Source: Spirosoma fluviale
GTDB lineage: Bacteria > Bacteroidota > Bacteroidia > Cytophagales > Spirosomataceae
Reading direction: 5' to 3'
Assembly: GCA_945901025.1 (NCBI GenBank)
Contig: CAMDJW010000001.1
Span: 248,001 to 312,000 of the forward strand
DNA: 64,000 bases
Notes under the pieces: model-generated
What the model was told of the DNA's origin: nothing
Database searches by the model: none
The model's input: the letters and a program-made list of their open reading frames with translations, nothing else
Program-made: the position numbers and the translations under genes
Part shown: one piece after another, positions 45,782 through 54,687 of the stretch
How the letters are laid out: each line of letters opens with the position of its first letter
Position numbering within the stretch: position 1 is the stretch's first letter

Positions 45782-45797
45782 TTTTAAATAATTCATT

Positions 45798-46082
45798 ATG
45801 TCTATTGACTCACTCATTATTTTATTATACGTACTAGTTTTGGCTAGTTACCTAGGTTTCGAATTAATAGCTAAGGTACCCCCTACGCTACATACTCCTC
45901 TTATGTCAGGTTCCAATGCAATATCTGGAATTACTATTGTAGGCGCATTACTTGCATGTAATGAATTAGGATATACAACATTAAGTAAGTGGATGGGGAT
46001 GATCGCACTTGTATTAGCCACCATTAATGTAGTTGGCGGCTATGCAGTGACGGACCGAATGCTTAAAATGTTCAAGAAATAA
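45798..46082 (+). CDS. NAD(P) transhydrogenase alpha subunit, membrane part (PntA-2)
   Basis: A 94-residue protein with three helices corresponding to the C-terminal membrane segment of PntA. PPTLHTPLMSGSNAISGITIVGAL is the conserved family motif (about 27-50). It forms the proton channel with PntB. It lies 16 bases after the first subunit and four before pntB. Confidence 0.95.
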   Translation: MSIDSLIILLYVLVLASYLGFELIAKVPPTLHTPLMSGSNAISGITIVGALLACNELGYTTLSKWMGMIALVLATINVVGGYAVTDRMLKMFKK

Positions 46083-46086
46083 TAAA

Positions 46087-47472
46087 ATGAATATAACTAT
46101 CCAACTTCTGTACTTATTTTCTTCTGTTCTTTTCATCATCGGGATTAAAATGATGAATAAAACAAAAGATGCGCGAGCGGGAAATTTACTTTCTTCAGTG
46201 GGAATGCTCATTGCCATAGTCGCCACCTTAATGCAAATTGAGGTAATTTCCATGGTAGAAATTTTTATATGCATCATTATTGGTTCATTGATAGGTCTTT
46301 ATTATGCTTATAAAGTAGAAATGACTCAAATCCCAGAAATGGTGGCATTATTCAATGGATTTGGTGGACTAGCTTCCGTAGCAGTGGCTATTTCTGATTA
46401 TTGGTTAAAAAGCCAAATAACGGTTGCAAACATTGATATCATAATTTTAGTCAGCATTATACTAAGTGTATTTATTGGAGGTATCACTTTTACGGGCTCA
46501 ATGGTGGCTTTTTTGAAATTGAATGGCCGAATTACAGGAAGTCCAATTACATTTAAAGGTCAGCATCCTTTAAATTTAATTATGTTGATATCTTTTCTAC
46601 TGGCTTCAGTGGCTACATGGATGAATCCATCGGACATTAATTTCATGATTCTTTTAGTTTTGATATCACTATTGCTTGGTGTATTAACGGTTATCCCGAT
46701 TGGTGGTGCAGACATGCCTGTTGTGATCTCCCTATTAAATTCTTATTCAGGAATGGCTGCCTGTACTACAGGTTTCATTTTAAATAATAATGTATTAATT
46801 GTAGCAGGTGCGCTAGTAGGAGCATCCGGAATCATATTAACACAAATTATGTGCAAAGCGATGAATCGATCGCTGGTGAATGTTCTTTTAGGTGGATTTG
46901 GTCAAACGGTAGCAGGCGAACAAGCTGATGGACCTTCCATTATTGTCAAGGAAGTTGGCGTAGAGGAAGCCGCCATGTTATTTGATGGAGCATCATCAGT
47001 TATCGTTGTTCCTGGTTATGGAATGGCCGTTGCACAAGCGCAACATGTTATTAGAGAGTTGATGGAGCAATGTGAAAAAAGAAATATCAGTTTTAAATTT
47101 GCTATACATCCAGTGGCGGGTAGAATGCCAGGCCATATGAATGTATTATTAGCTGAGGCTAATATATCCTATGATAAATTAATCGAGATGGATGAAATTA
47201 ATAATGAATTTTCAAATACCGATTTAGTCTTTGTTGTAGGTGCAAATGATGTGGTAAATCCAGCGGCACAAACCAATCCACAAAGTCCGATTTTTGGGAT
47301 GCCAATATTGAATGCCTTCAAGGCAAGAACAATCATCGTGAGCAAACGGAGTATGGGAAAAGGCTATGCTGGAGTAGAAAATGAATTGTTTGGTTACCCG
47401 AATTGCCTTATGCTATTTGGAGATGCTAAACAAACTATTGCAAAAGTAGTATCTGAAATTAAAGAGCTTTAA
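46087..47472 (+). CDS. pntB: NAD(P) transhydrogenase beta subunit PntB
   Basis: 461 residues: about nine membrane helices (1-265) with GGADMPVVISLLNSYSGMAACTTGFIL, then the NADP(H)-binding domain III with VIVVPGYGMAVAQAQHVI, HPVAGRMPGHMNVLLAEANISYD, VFVVGANDVVNPAA and KRSMGKGYAGVENELF. With the two alpha parts it couples proton entry to NADPH formation. A strong hairpin terminator follows. Confidence 0.97.
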   Translation: MNITIQLLYLFSSVLFIIGIKMMNKTKDARAGNLLSSVGMLIAIVATLMQIEVISMVEIFICIIIGSLIGLYYAYKVEMTQIPEMVALFNGFGGLASVAVAISDYWLKSQITVANIDIIILVSIILSVFIGGITFTGSMVAFLKLNGRITGSPITFKGQHPLNLIMLISFLLASVATWMNPSDINFMILLVLISLLLGVLTVIPIGGADMPVVISLLNSYSGMAACTTGFILNNNVLIVAGALVGASGIILTQIMCKAMNRSLVNVLLGGFGQTVAGEQADGPSIIVKEVGVEEAAMLFDGASSVIVVPGYGMAVAQAQHVIRELMEQCEKRNISFKFAIHPVAGRMPGHMNVLLAEANISYDKLIEMDEINNEFSNTDLVFVVGANDVVNPAAQTNPQSPIFGMPILNAFKARTIIVSKRSMGKGYAGVENELFGYPNCLMLFGDAKQTIAKVVSEIKEL

Positions 47473-47495
47473 TTAGTTTTTTTGATTTTATTTCA

Positions 47496-47536
47496 AAAAA
47501 TAAAGCACTTACAATTAATGTAAGTGCTTTATTTTT
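47496..47536. terminator. Bidirectional terminator between pntB and tRNA gene
   Basis: An 18-bp perfect inverted repeat (47496-47513 and 47519-47536, five-base loop; core AAGCACTTACA/TGTAAGTGCTT) with A and T runs on its outer sides. It follows pntB by 23 bases on the plus strand and the tRNA by seven bases on the minus strand, so it can end both transcripts. Confidence 0.85.
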
Positions 47537-47542
47537 AATAGA

Positions 47543-47619
47543 GTGGACCAGCATGGGCTCGAACCATGGACCCCCTGATTATGAGTCAGGTGCTCTAACC
47601 AGCTGAGCTACAAGTCCAC
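47543..47619 (-). tRNA. tRNA with CAU anticodon (Met elongator or Ile2)
   Basis: A 77-base cloverleaf on the minus strand: acceptor GTGGACT/GGTCCAC (last pair T-G), D-arm with AGCTCAGCTGGTTAGAGC, anticodon loop CTCATAA (anticodon CAT, 47585-47583 region) on a CCTGA/TCAGG stem, variable loop GGGTC, and T-arm CATGGTTCGAGCCCATG. The 3' CCA is not encoded. CAU can read AUG (Met) or, when modified by TilS, AUA (Ile2); sequence inspection does not decide. The G1-C72 pair argues against initiator tRNA. Confidence 0.93.
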
Positions 47620-47639
47620 ATTAGATTAAACTAATGTGG
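47616..47639 (-). promoter_or_regulatory. Inverted repeat joining the tRNA leader to the tRNA 5' end
   Basis: CCACATTAG (47616-47624) and CTAATGTGG (47631-47639) are perfect 9-bp arms with a six-base loop. Four bases of one arm are the first four bases (GTGG) of the tRNA. In the precursor RNA this hairpin would compete with the acceptor stem, or present the 5' end to RNase P. Confidence 0.55.
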
Positions 47640-47641
47640 TG

Positions 47642-47649
47642 CAAAATTA
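47642..47649 (-). promoter_or_regulatory. -7 box of the tRNA gene
   Basis: TAATTTTG on the minus strand matches TAnnTTTG and would start RNA about 16 bases before the tRNA. No clear TTTG -33 element is seen. Confidence 0.45.
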
Positions 47650-47740
47650 AGTAATTATTGCCTTTCTAACTACATTTGATTAAATAATTTAAGATTAATC
47701 AGATTGTATTCTCTAATTTTCTAATAGAAAAGATAAATCT

Positions 47741-47748
47741 TACATTTG
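47741..47748 (+). promoter_or_regulatory. -7 box upstream of the HD phosphohydrolase gene
   Basis: TACATTTG fits TAnnTTTG; TTTT lies 20 bases upstream where TTTG would be expected. The ATG used for the HD protein is 45 bases downstream. Confidence 0.45.
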
Positions 47749-47792
47749 TTTATGATTAAATATATTTTGAGTCAAAACCAGTGGACCGCGTC

Positions 47793-49037
47793 ATGTTTCC
47801 AACAAAAATAATTAATGATCCCATTTATGGATTTATCAAAATAAATAATCCACTCATTTTGGAGTTGATTGATCATCCATTTTTCCAAAGACTTAAGCGC
47901 ATTAAGCAATTAGGTTTAGCTGAATTTGTCTATCCAGGAGCGCATCATACCCGATTTCATCATGCATTAGGTGCCATGCACTTAATGGATCAAGCATTAA
48001 ATAATTTAAAAGCCAAAGGGTATAGTATCACAGAAAGTGAGCAGGAGGCGGCTGAAATAGCTATTTTGTTGCATGATATAGGCCATGGGCCATTTTCTCA
48101 TGTTTTGGAAAATACCATATTAAATGAGGTAAAACATGAAGAAGTTTCCAATCTTCTCATGAAAAAGTTAAATGAACATTTTAAAGGTCGCTTATCGTTG
48201 GCGATTGAAATGTTTAATAATCGGTATTCTCGGCCATTTTTCCATCAATTAATTTCGAGCCAATTGGATGTAGATCGATTGGATTATTTGAGTAGAGATT
48301 CATTTTACACGGGAGTAAGAGAGGGATTTATTGGCTCTGAAAGGTTATTAAGCATGTTGGACCTTAAAAATGAACAACTCGTTTTAGAAGAAAAGGGTAT
48401 CTATTCCATTGAAAACTTTTTGATGGCGCGTAGGCTCATGTATTGGCAAGTATATCTTCATAAAACTGCCATTGCAGCTGAGACCATGTTAATTCAAATT
48501 TTAAGAAGGGCCAAGGATTTAATGGCACAAGGCTCAAAATTGAATTGTTCTAAGCCCCTTTTCGTGTTTTTAAGTAGGACATATACTTGGGATGAGTTTG
48601 CCAATAATGAAAAGCTTTTACTCACATTTACGGACTTAGATGATCATGATATTTGGGCTGCTTTAAAAGATTGGAAAAATGAAAAGGATAAAATTCTTAG
48701 ACATTTATGCGAGTCATTTTTAACCAGGAAATTATTTAAATGTAAGTTGGGCACCCAACCATTACCTAAATCTAAAATAACAGAAATAGAGACTAAGATT
48801 CAGGAAAGTTTAGGGATCGGTTTTGAGGAGCTTTCTTATTTTGTTGTGGAGGGTTCAACTAGTAATGCAGCATATGTGCAAGGCGACAATACTATTAAAA
48901 TGGTCGATAAACAAGGGCAAGTGGTCGAGTTAATGCTTGCATCTGATTTACCAACCATCCAAGCCTTGAGTAAGATTGTGAAAAAATACTATTTTTGTTG
49001 TCCAAAGAGCGTATATTTGCAAGGAGAATTAAGCTAA
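47793..49037 (+). CDS. HD-domain phosphohydrolase (SAMHD1/dGTPase-like)
   Basis: 414 residues from the ATG of MFPTKIINDPIYGFI (a GTG twelve bases upstream is possible). The HD metal site is seen as HHTRFHHALGAMHLM (about 49-63), ILLHDIGHGPFSH (about 89-101), and SSQLDVDRLDYLSRD (about 155-170). The opening NDPIYGFI and FFQRLKRIKQLG are typical of the YdhJ/SAMHD1-like group. Members hydrolyse deoxynucleotide triphosphates, but activity has not been shown for many of them. It precedes lpxD by 39 bases and may share its transcript. Confidence 0.9.
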   Translation: MFPTKIINDPIYGFIKINNPLILELIDHPFFQRLKRIKQLGLAEFVYPGAHHTRFHHALGAMHLMDQALNNLKAKGYSITESEQEAAEIAILLHDIGHGPFSHVLENTILNEVKHEEVSNLLMKKLNEHFKGRLSLAIEMFNNRYSRPFFHQLISSQLDVDRLDYLSRDSFYTGVREGFIGSERLLSMLDLKNEQLVLEEKGIYSIENFLMARRLMYWQVYLHKTAIAAETMLIQILRRAKDLMAQGSKLNCSKPLFVFLSRTYTWDEFANNEKLLLTFTDLDDHDIWAALKDWKNEKDKILRHLCESFLTRKLFKCKLGTQPLPKSKITEIETKIQESLGIGFEELSYFVVEGSTSNAAYVQGDNTIKMVDKQGQVVELMLASDLPTIQALSKIVKKYYFCCPKSVYLQGELS

Positions 49038-49076
49038 ATTATTTTTAAATACTAATTGCCACCATATATTTAAGAT

Positions 49077-50093
49077 ATGAAATTTACTGTTGACCAAATA
49101 GCTGATTTAATAGAAGGTACAGTAAATGGCAATGGGGCTACATTAATTAGTAATTTCGACAAAATAGAAGAAGGTAAATTAGGAAGTATTTCATTTCTTT
49201 CTAATCCAAAATACGAATCTTATTTATACCAAACCGATGCTTCAGCGGTCATTATTTCAAAGGATCTTACTTTAAAAAAGCCGGTAAAAACAGCCTTAAT
49301 ACGCGTTTCTGATCCATATTTAGCATTTACTATCTTGTTGCAAAAATATCAAGAATTAGTAGAAAAAAAAGAAACAGGTATTCAATTGCCCAGCTATATA
49401 GCTGACAATGCACAAATTTCAGAAAATGTTTTTGTGGGACGATTTACCCAAGTAGATGCGGGAAGTCGAATAGGAAATAATTCACAAATTTATGATCGAG
49501 TTAGTATTGGTAAAAACGTAACCATTGGTTGCGATTGTACCATATACCCAGGTGTCGTCATATATAAAGATTGTATTATCGGAAATAATGTCGTTATACA
49601 TGCGAATTCAGTTATCGGCTCAGACGGTTTTGGTCATGCACCACAAGCAGATGGAACATTTAAATCGATACCCCAATTAGGAAATGTTGTTATTGAGGAT
49701 GATGTTTCAATTGGCTCAAATACGACGATTGACCGAGCTACTATGGGTTCGACGATTATTAGAAAAGGAGTTAAAATAGACAATTTAGTACAAATAGCAC
49801 ATAATGTAGAGATAGGTTCAAATACAGCTATTGCGGCTCAAACAGGCATTTCAGGATCGACGAAAGTGGGTGAGAATTGTTTGATTGCTGGCCAAGTAGG
49901 TGTAGCTGGACATATAACTATTGCTCCTAAAACGATCGTAACGGGTCAATCTGGAGTTACAAAAAGTGTTAAAAAACCAGGACAAACATTGGGTGGTACC
50001 CCAGCTTCAAATAATGTAGATTTCTTAAAAAGGAATGCATTAATTAGGCAATTGCCAGAATTTTTTGAAAAATTTAATCAAAGCAACAAATAA
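49077..50093 (+). CDS. lpxD: UDP-3-O-acylglucosamine N-acyltransferase LpxD
   Basis: A 338-residue third-step enzyme of lipid A synthesis, transferring a hydroxyacyl chain from ACP to UDP-3-O-acyl-glucosamine. The N-terminal uridine-binding domain ([32 protein letters not shown]) is followed by left-handed beta-helix hexapeptide repeats (from about 105 to 300), with the signature [16 protein letters not shown] and catalytic His in [10 protein letters not shown]. Start of lpxD-lpxC/fabZ-lpxA. Confidence 0.96.
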   Translation: MKFTVDQIADLIEGTVNGNGATLISNFDKIEEGKLGSISFLSNPKYESYLYQTDASAVIISKDLTLKKPVKTALIRVSDPYLAFTILLQKYQELVEKKETGIQLPSYIADNAQISENVFVGRFTQVDAGSRIGNNSQIYDRVSIGKNVTIGCDCTIYPGVVIYKDCIIGNNVVIHANSVIGSDGFGHAPQADGTFKSIPQLGNVVIEDDVSIGSNTTIDRATMGSTIIRKGVKIDNLVQIAHNVEIGSNTAIAAQTGISGSTKVGENCLIAGQVGVAGHITIAPKTIVTGQSGVTKSVKKPGQTLGGTPASNNVDFLKRNALIRQLPEFFEKFNQSNK

Positions 50094-50117
50094 TATTGAG
50101 TTGGCTTTACCCTTATT

Positions 50118-51512
50118 ATGAATAATAAGCAACACACCATATCAAAATCGGTCACATTAAGTGGAGTAGGTTTACACACAGGAGTTTTAACGAATATGAC
50201 ATTTTTGCCGGCAGCATCTAACCATGGCATTAAATTTCAGCGAATAGATTTACCTGGTCAGCCCATCGCGGATGCGGATGTTGATTATGTAGTCGATACC
50301 TCTAGAGGAACCACTATTGAACATAATGGAGCAAGAATAAATACGGTGGAACACGTAATGGCTTCATTAGTAGGCCTTGAAATCGACAACGTTTTAATTC
50401 AATTAGACGGTCCAGAACCACCCATCATGGATGGAAGTTCGATCAAATTTGTGGATGCATTAAAAGATGCTTTGCCTGTTGAACAGGAGGCACATCGCAA
50501 ATTTTTCGAAGTAACCGAAGAAGTACGTTTTAAGGATCCTGATAAAGATATTGAGTTAGCTGCCTTGCCTTTAAATGATTATCGGATGGCGGTGATGGTG
50601 GATTATAATTCAAAATTCTTATCGAGTCAACATGCTAATTTGAGTCATGTATCACAATTTGAAAGAGGTTTTGCCATGTGTAGAACTTTTTGTTTTGTGC
50701 ATGAATTAGAGGTTTTATACAAAGAAGGGCTAATCAAAGGGGGAGATTTAAGTAACGCCATTGTTATTGCTGATCGTGATTACTCTGAGGCGGAATTGGC
50801 ACATTTATCAGATGTATTAAGAAAACCTAAAGTAAGTATTTCAAAAGAAATTGGGATCCTAAATAATACCAGCTTGCACTTTCCAAATGAAATGGCAAGA
50901 CATAAATTATTGGATTTAATGGGTGATTTAGCTTTAGTAGGCAGACCTATTAAAGCGCAAATATTAGCTTCCAGACCTGGACATGCGTCTAATATTGAAT
51001 TAGCTAAAAAAATCAAGAAGTTGATGTTGGAAACGGAAAAAAACAATGTTCCGATTTACGACCCCAAACAACCTCCAATTTGTTCACATGAACGAATCTA
51101 TGAGTTATTGCCACATCGGTATCCATTTCAAATGATCGATAAGATTATTTATTTAGATGATAATAGTGTGGTAGGAGTTAAAAATGTGACTATGAATGAA
51201 TATTATTTCATGGGTCATTTTCCTAGTAACCCAGTTATGCCGGGAGTTATGCAAATAGAAGCAATGGCGCAAACTGGTGGGATTTTAGTGCTTAGTTCAG
51301 TACCAGATCCTGAAAATTATTGGCCCTATTTAGTCGGAATTGAAAATTGCAGGTTTAGGAAAAGTGTTATCCCAGGAGATACTGTCATATTCAAATGCGA
51401 GCTTCAGGCACCCATCAGAAGAGGTATTGCAAAAATGACAGGGAAAGCATATGTGTCGGGCCAAGTAGTTTGTGAGGCGGAAATGACCGCGAGTTTAGTT
51501 AGAAAATCATAG
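50118..51512 (+). CDS. lpxC/fabZ: Bifunctional LpxC deacetylase / FabZ dehydratase
   Basis: 464 residues joining two enzymes. Residues 1-305 are LpxC, the zinc deacetylase committing UDP-acyl-GlcNAc to lipid A: SVTLSGVGLHTG at the start, zinc His in INTVEHVMASL, and HKLLDLMGDLALVGRPI with the other ligands. Residues about 315-464 are FabZ, the 3-hydroxyacyl-ACP dehydratase: YELLPHRYPFQMIDKI and the active-site HFPSNPVMPGVMQIEAMAQ. This fusion is characteristic of Bacteroidota and couples acyl-chain supply to lipid A. It sits 24 bases after lpxD and ten before lpxA. Confidence 0.97.
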   Translation: MNNKQHTISKSVTLSGVGLHTGVLTNMTFLPAASNHGIKFQRIDLPGQPIADADVDYVVDTSRGTTIEHNGARINTVEHVMASLVGLEIDNVLIQLDGPEPPIMDGSSIKFVDALKDALPVEQEAHRKFFEVTEEVRFKDPDKDIELAALPLNDYRMAVMVDYNSKFLSSQHANLSHVSQFERGFAMCRTFCFVHELEVLYKEGLIKGGDLSNAIVIADRDYSEAELAHLSDVLRKPKVSISKEIGILNNTSLHFPNEMARHKLLDLMGDLALVGRPIKAQILASRPGHASNIELAKKIKKLMLETEKNNVPIYDPKQPPICSHERIYELLPHRYPFQMIDKIIYLDDNSVVGVKNVTMNEYYFMGHFPSNPVMPGVMQIEAMAQTGGILVLSSVPDPENYWPYLVGIENCRFRKSVIPGDTVIFKCELQAPIRRGIAKMTGKAYVSGQVVCEAEMTASLVRKS

Positions 51513-51522
51513 TAAAAAATTT

Positions 51523-52293
51523 ATGAATTATCCATTAACTTCTATTAACCCGAATGCCATCATTGGATCCAATGTACAAATTGATCCATTTACTGTGATA
51601 CACGATGATGTGCAAATCGGTGAAGGTAGTTGGATTGGTTCAAATGTAACGATATTTCCAGGAGCTAGAATTGGGAAGAATGTTAAAATCTTTCCAGGAG
51701 CTGTGATTTCAGCGATTCCTCAAGACTTAAAGTTTGGAGGAGAAATTACGACCGCTGAAATTGGCGATAATACCACCATTAGAGAATGTGTAACGGTTAA
51801 CCGAGGAACCAGTGATAGACAAAAAACAGTCATTGGACCCAATTGCCTAATCATGGCTTACGTACATATAGCCCATGATTGCGTGATTGGAAATCAATGT
51901 ATTATCGCAAACGCTGTTCAATTGGCTGGCCATGTTAATGTAGGAGACTTTGCTATTATTGGAGGTTCATCAGCAGTCCATCAGTTTGGACAAATAGGCA
52001 GACATGTAATGATTTCAGGAGGCTCACTTGTTCGAAAAGATGTTCCACCTTTTACCAAATCAGGCAGAGAACCACTTACTTATGCTGGGGTTAATTCAAT
52101 AGGTTTAAAGAGGCGAGGATTCACCGATGAACTCATTAATGAAATCCAAGAAGCATATCGATTCCTGTACAATAAGGGATTAAATAACCATGACGCATTA
52201 GAACAAATTGAAAAATCGATCAGAAAGTCTCCTGAAAGAGATGAAATCGTTGATTTCATTCGCAATTCAGAAAGAGGAATCATGAAAGGCTAA
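51523..52293 (+). CDS. lpxA: UDP-N-acetylglucosamine O-acyltransferase LpxA
   Basis: A 256-residue first-step enzyme of lipid A synthesis with a left-handed beta-helix. Motifs: SINPNAIIGSNVQIDPFTVIHDDVQIGEG, ISAIPQDLKFGGE, IRECVTVNRGT, catalytic His in MAYVHIAHDCVIG, GGSSAVHQFGQIG, and the C-terminal helical region with GLKRRGFTDELINEIQEAYRFLY. Length is normal. Confidence 0.97.
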   Translation: MNYPLTSINPNAIIGSNVQIDPFTVIHDDVQIGEGSWIGSNVTIFPGARIGKNVKIFPGAVISAIPQDLKFGGEITTAEIGDNTTIRECVTVNRGTSDRQKTVIGPNCLIMAYVHIAHDCVIGNQCIIANAVQLAGHVNVGDFAIIGGSSAVHQFGQIGRHVMISGGSLVRKDVPPFTKSGREPLTYAGVNSIGLKRRGFTDELINEIQEAYRFLYNKGLNNHDALEQIEKSIRKSPERDEIVDFIRNSERGIMKG

Positions 52294-52303
52294 GCTAACT
52301 CCT

Positions 52304-52921
52304 ATGAAAATTCTTGCTGAAAACTTAGAAAAGAAATTCCGCCAAGAATATGTCATTAAAAATTTCAATTTTGAATTTCAAGATCATCAGAAATATGCTA
52401 TTGTAGGTCCTAATGGCTCAGGGAAATCTACTTTATTGCAATTGCTAAGTCAATTTTCATTGCCCACAAAAGGCACCGTTAGCTATCTAGATAACCAAGG
52501 AAATAAAATAGAAAATGATCAGGCATTTAAACAAATCTCCTTTGCGGCTCCATATAGTGAAATAATAGAAGAATTTACCGTCGGTGAATTAATCTCTATT
52601 TTAGTTAGTATACAGAATTTACCAGCAGAATTTACCAGCAATACTTTTGAAGAATTTTCTGAATTAAAGACCGATCCCCAAAAACTTATTAAAGATTTTT
52701 CATCTGGGATGAAACAAAAAACAAAACTAACGCTTGCTTTTTCAGCGTTAAGGCCATTTTTGTTTTTAGATGAACCGACAACCAATCTAGACGTTAAGTC
52801 AAAAGACTGGTTTCAGCGTAAACTAGAAGCTGAAAAGAATAAATTAATCATTATTGCATCCAATGAAGAGTCAGAGATAAAATACTGCAAGGAGAGAATT
52901 CAAATTTTGGACTTCAAATAA
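52304..52921 (+). CDS. ABC transporter ATP-binding protein, no permease adjacent
   Basis: A single 205-residue ATPase. Walker A GPNGSGKST (about 35-43), Q-loop segment KQISFAAPYSE, signature DFSSGMKQKTKLTLAF, Walker B PFLFLDEPTTNLD. It begins ten bases after lpxA and is probably co-transcribed with the lipid A genes. It overlaps by 22 bases the end of the convergent GldF-like permease, which could be a partner although on the other strand. Substrate unknown. Confidence 0.9.
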   Translation: MKILAENLEKKFRQEYVIKNFNFEFQDHQKYAIVGPNGSGKSTLLQLLSQFSLPTKGTVSYLDNQGNKIENDQAFKQISFAAPYSEIIEEFTVGELISILVSIQNLPAEFTSNTFEEFSELKTDPQKLIKDFSSGMKQKTKLTLAFSALRPFLFLDEPTTNLDVKSKDWFQRKLEAEKNKLIIIASNEESEIKYCKERIQILDFK

Positions 52922-53622
52922 TTCCAATGGAAGCGCAAAATAATAAGTCCAATAATCATCAAGATAATTCCTAAGTAAAAACCTATACTTGAAAAATCGA
53001 GTACTCCCCTACTGATATTTTGAAAATGATAGCTCAAGCTTTGAAAGGTAAAATCAAAATTAAAAATTTTACTTATTTCCTGAGGTCCTTGCCAAAATAC
53101 AAAATTCAGAAAAACACCCAATACAAATGATAAGGCCTGTTTATTTGCTAGCGATGAAGCTAACGCACTTAAACAAACAAAAAAGATAATCAGCAAAAGT
53201 AAACTCAAATAAGCGCTAAAAACGATACCAAAATCAATATTAAAGGAAGGCGAACTTAAAGTACCGATGCTATAAATAAATACAATTGTTGGTATTAAAA
53301 TAATGGCCAATAGAACTATTTGGCTTAGGATTTTGGCAAAAACAATTCTTTCAATAGAAATAGGCAATGACCGCAAAAGGTTAAATGTTCCTAATTCAAA
53401 CTCTTCAGAAAATAGCCTCATGCAAATAGCAGGCGTAAAAAATAAAAAAAACCAAGGACTTAAATCAAAAAATACACTTAATTCGGCGAAACCAAAATCT
53501 AGCACATTGCCTTGGAAAAACCAGGTGTACAAACCGATCAATAAATAAAAAGAAAACATCAGTCCAATACCTATGAAGGAGGTAAAAAAAACATTAAATT
53601 CTTTTTGAATAATCGGCCACAT
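52900..53622 (-). CDS. gldF: ABC-2 type permease, GldF-like
   Basis: A 240-residue membrane protein with six helices. It looks like GldF, the permease of the gliding-motility-associated ABC transporter: opening PIIQKEFNVFFTSFIG, WFFLFFTPAICMRLFSEEFELGTFNLLRSLPIS (EExxxGTxxLLxSLPI motif), and the length of 240. GldF normally precedes gldG, encoding the second membrane component; no gldG is here, since the 3' neighbour is a convergent gene. I use the ATG at 53622, one base past the DUF4199 stop; a TTG at 53634 is possible. Confidence in the ABC-2 class is high, in the GldF name moderate. Confidence 0.75.
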   Translation of the reverse strand: MWPIIQKEFNVFFTSFIGIGLMFSFYLLIGLYTWFFQGNVLDFGFAELSVFFDLSPWFFLFFTPAICMRLFSEEFELGTFNLLRSLPISIERIVFAKILSQIVLLAIILIPTIVFIYSIGTLSSPSFNIDFGIVFSAYLSLLLLIIFFVCLSALASSLANKQALSFVLGVFLNFVFWQGPQEISKIFNFDFTFQSLSYHFQNISRGVLDFSSIGFYLGIILMIIGLIILRFHWNYLKSKI

Positions 53623-53623
53623 A

Positions 53624-54172
53624 TTAATCTTCAAAAATTGATTTTTCTTTTCTCAAAATTGCCGATACGATTAATCCAAGCAAGAAAGTAAACAAAATAG
53701 AAACAAAAACAATAATCATAAATTGGATTCCAGGACCTAGCATCATCTTCGTGATTTTTTCAGCATCTTCAATTTGACTCTCAGATAAACCCTGACTTTC
53801 TAATTTTTCCCTCGCCATATCCATTTGTTTTTGAAGGACTCCCTGGTCAATAAAATTCAAATAGATATAATTAAAACCTCCACTAACAACTCCCCAAATA
53901 GAACCAATTAAAAGAGAATTGCCCAAGCCTTGTCCATAACTTAAAAGATCATCCTGGTTTGACCTAACTTCTTTTAAGGCTAAATAAAGTATTGTTGTAT
54001 TAATTAATAACGTGGCAAAAAAAGAAAACCATCCTAATGTTTCACTGAAGTCTTCCTCCAACCCTGAGTATTTAGTTACTAGCGTCAATACAAAACTACT
54101 AATACCACCAATAACACCCCATTTTAATGCTAATACGGAGTTAGAAACTTTTAAATCTTCCTGCTTTTCCAT
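53624..54172 (-). CDS. DUF4199 domain membrane protein
   Basis: 182 residues with four helices: LALKWGVIGGISSFVLTLVTKY, TLGWFSFFATLLINTTILYLALKEVRS, YGQGLGNSLLIGSIWGVVSGGFNYIYLNFID, and a last helix FMIIVFVSILFTFLLGLIVSAIL. The central QGLxxGxxxG-type element and the conserved layout are those of DUF4199, a Bacteroidota family of unknown function. Between them, around residues 115-140, is a soluble charged helix with an EDAEKITKMM segment. One base follows to the GldF-like gene. Confidence 0.85.
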   Translation of the reverse strand: MEKQEDLKVSNSVLALKWGVIGGISSFVLTLVTKYSGLEEDFSETLGWFSFFATLLINTTILYLALKEVRSNQDDLLSYGQGLGNSLLIGSIWGVVSGGFNYIYLNFIDQGVLQKQMDMAREKLESQGLSESQIEDAEKITKMMLGPGIQFMIIVFVSILFTFLLGLIVSAILRKEKSIFED

Positions 54173-54174
54173 AA

Positions 54175-54687
54175 TTAATTCTTTTTGAAATATAAAGACA
54201 TGAGTAGATTTGGCAAAAATGCCAACACAATTTTTTGAGTAAAATCATCTTTAGCGATACTTCCAGCATCTATACCATTAATGCCATTTAATAACATCTT
54301 ATAATATTCAATTCCTTCCTGCTCAATTATCACCGATTTAAACATTTGTAATTCACTGATGCTTAATTGTATATATTCATTTAGAACACCAAGACCTACT
54401 TCGGATAAATAGAAAAAATACAATACCATTGAACTAAAAATAGCTATCAAAAGAATATAGATGTATTGAAAAAGAAAAATATTTAAAAAATGAGCAGCAT
54501 CCGCTTTAAAAATCTTTTTGACCAATAAATACTGAAGAATTAATACCAAGACAAAACTAGGGGCTTTTTTACCTCCGAGAGGCAATACACCCATATAGTA
54601 GAAAATAATACAATAAAGGATAATTAAACAAACTGCAAACAGACTTGTAGCCAATAATTGGGGCCAATACTTGATCAGATTTTTCAT
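54175..54687 (-). CDS. Unrecognised four-helix membrane protein
   Basis: 170 residues. Hydrophobic segments lie at about 10-33, 42-56, 66-92 and 150-165; between the last two is a soluble part of about 55 residues. Size, topology and position directly before a DUF4199 gene suggest a distant paralogue of that family, but I see no decisive motif. It is two bases from the DUF4199 gene and one base from the dihydroorotase-like gene, so it is co-expressed with both. Confidence 0.7.
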   Translation of the reverse strand: MKNLIKYWPQLLATSLFAVCLIILYCIIFYYMGVLPLGGKKAPSFVLVLILQYLLVKKIFKADAAHFLNIFLFQYIYILLIAIFSSMVLYFFYLSEVGLGVLNEYIQLSISELQMFKSVIIEQEGIEYYKMLLNGINGIDAGSIAKDDFTQKIVLAFLPNLLMSLYFKKN

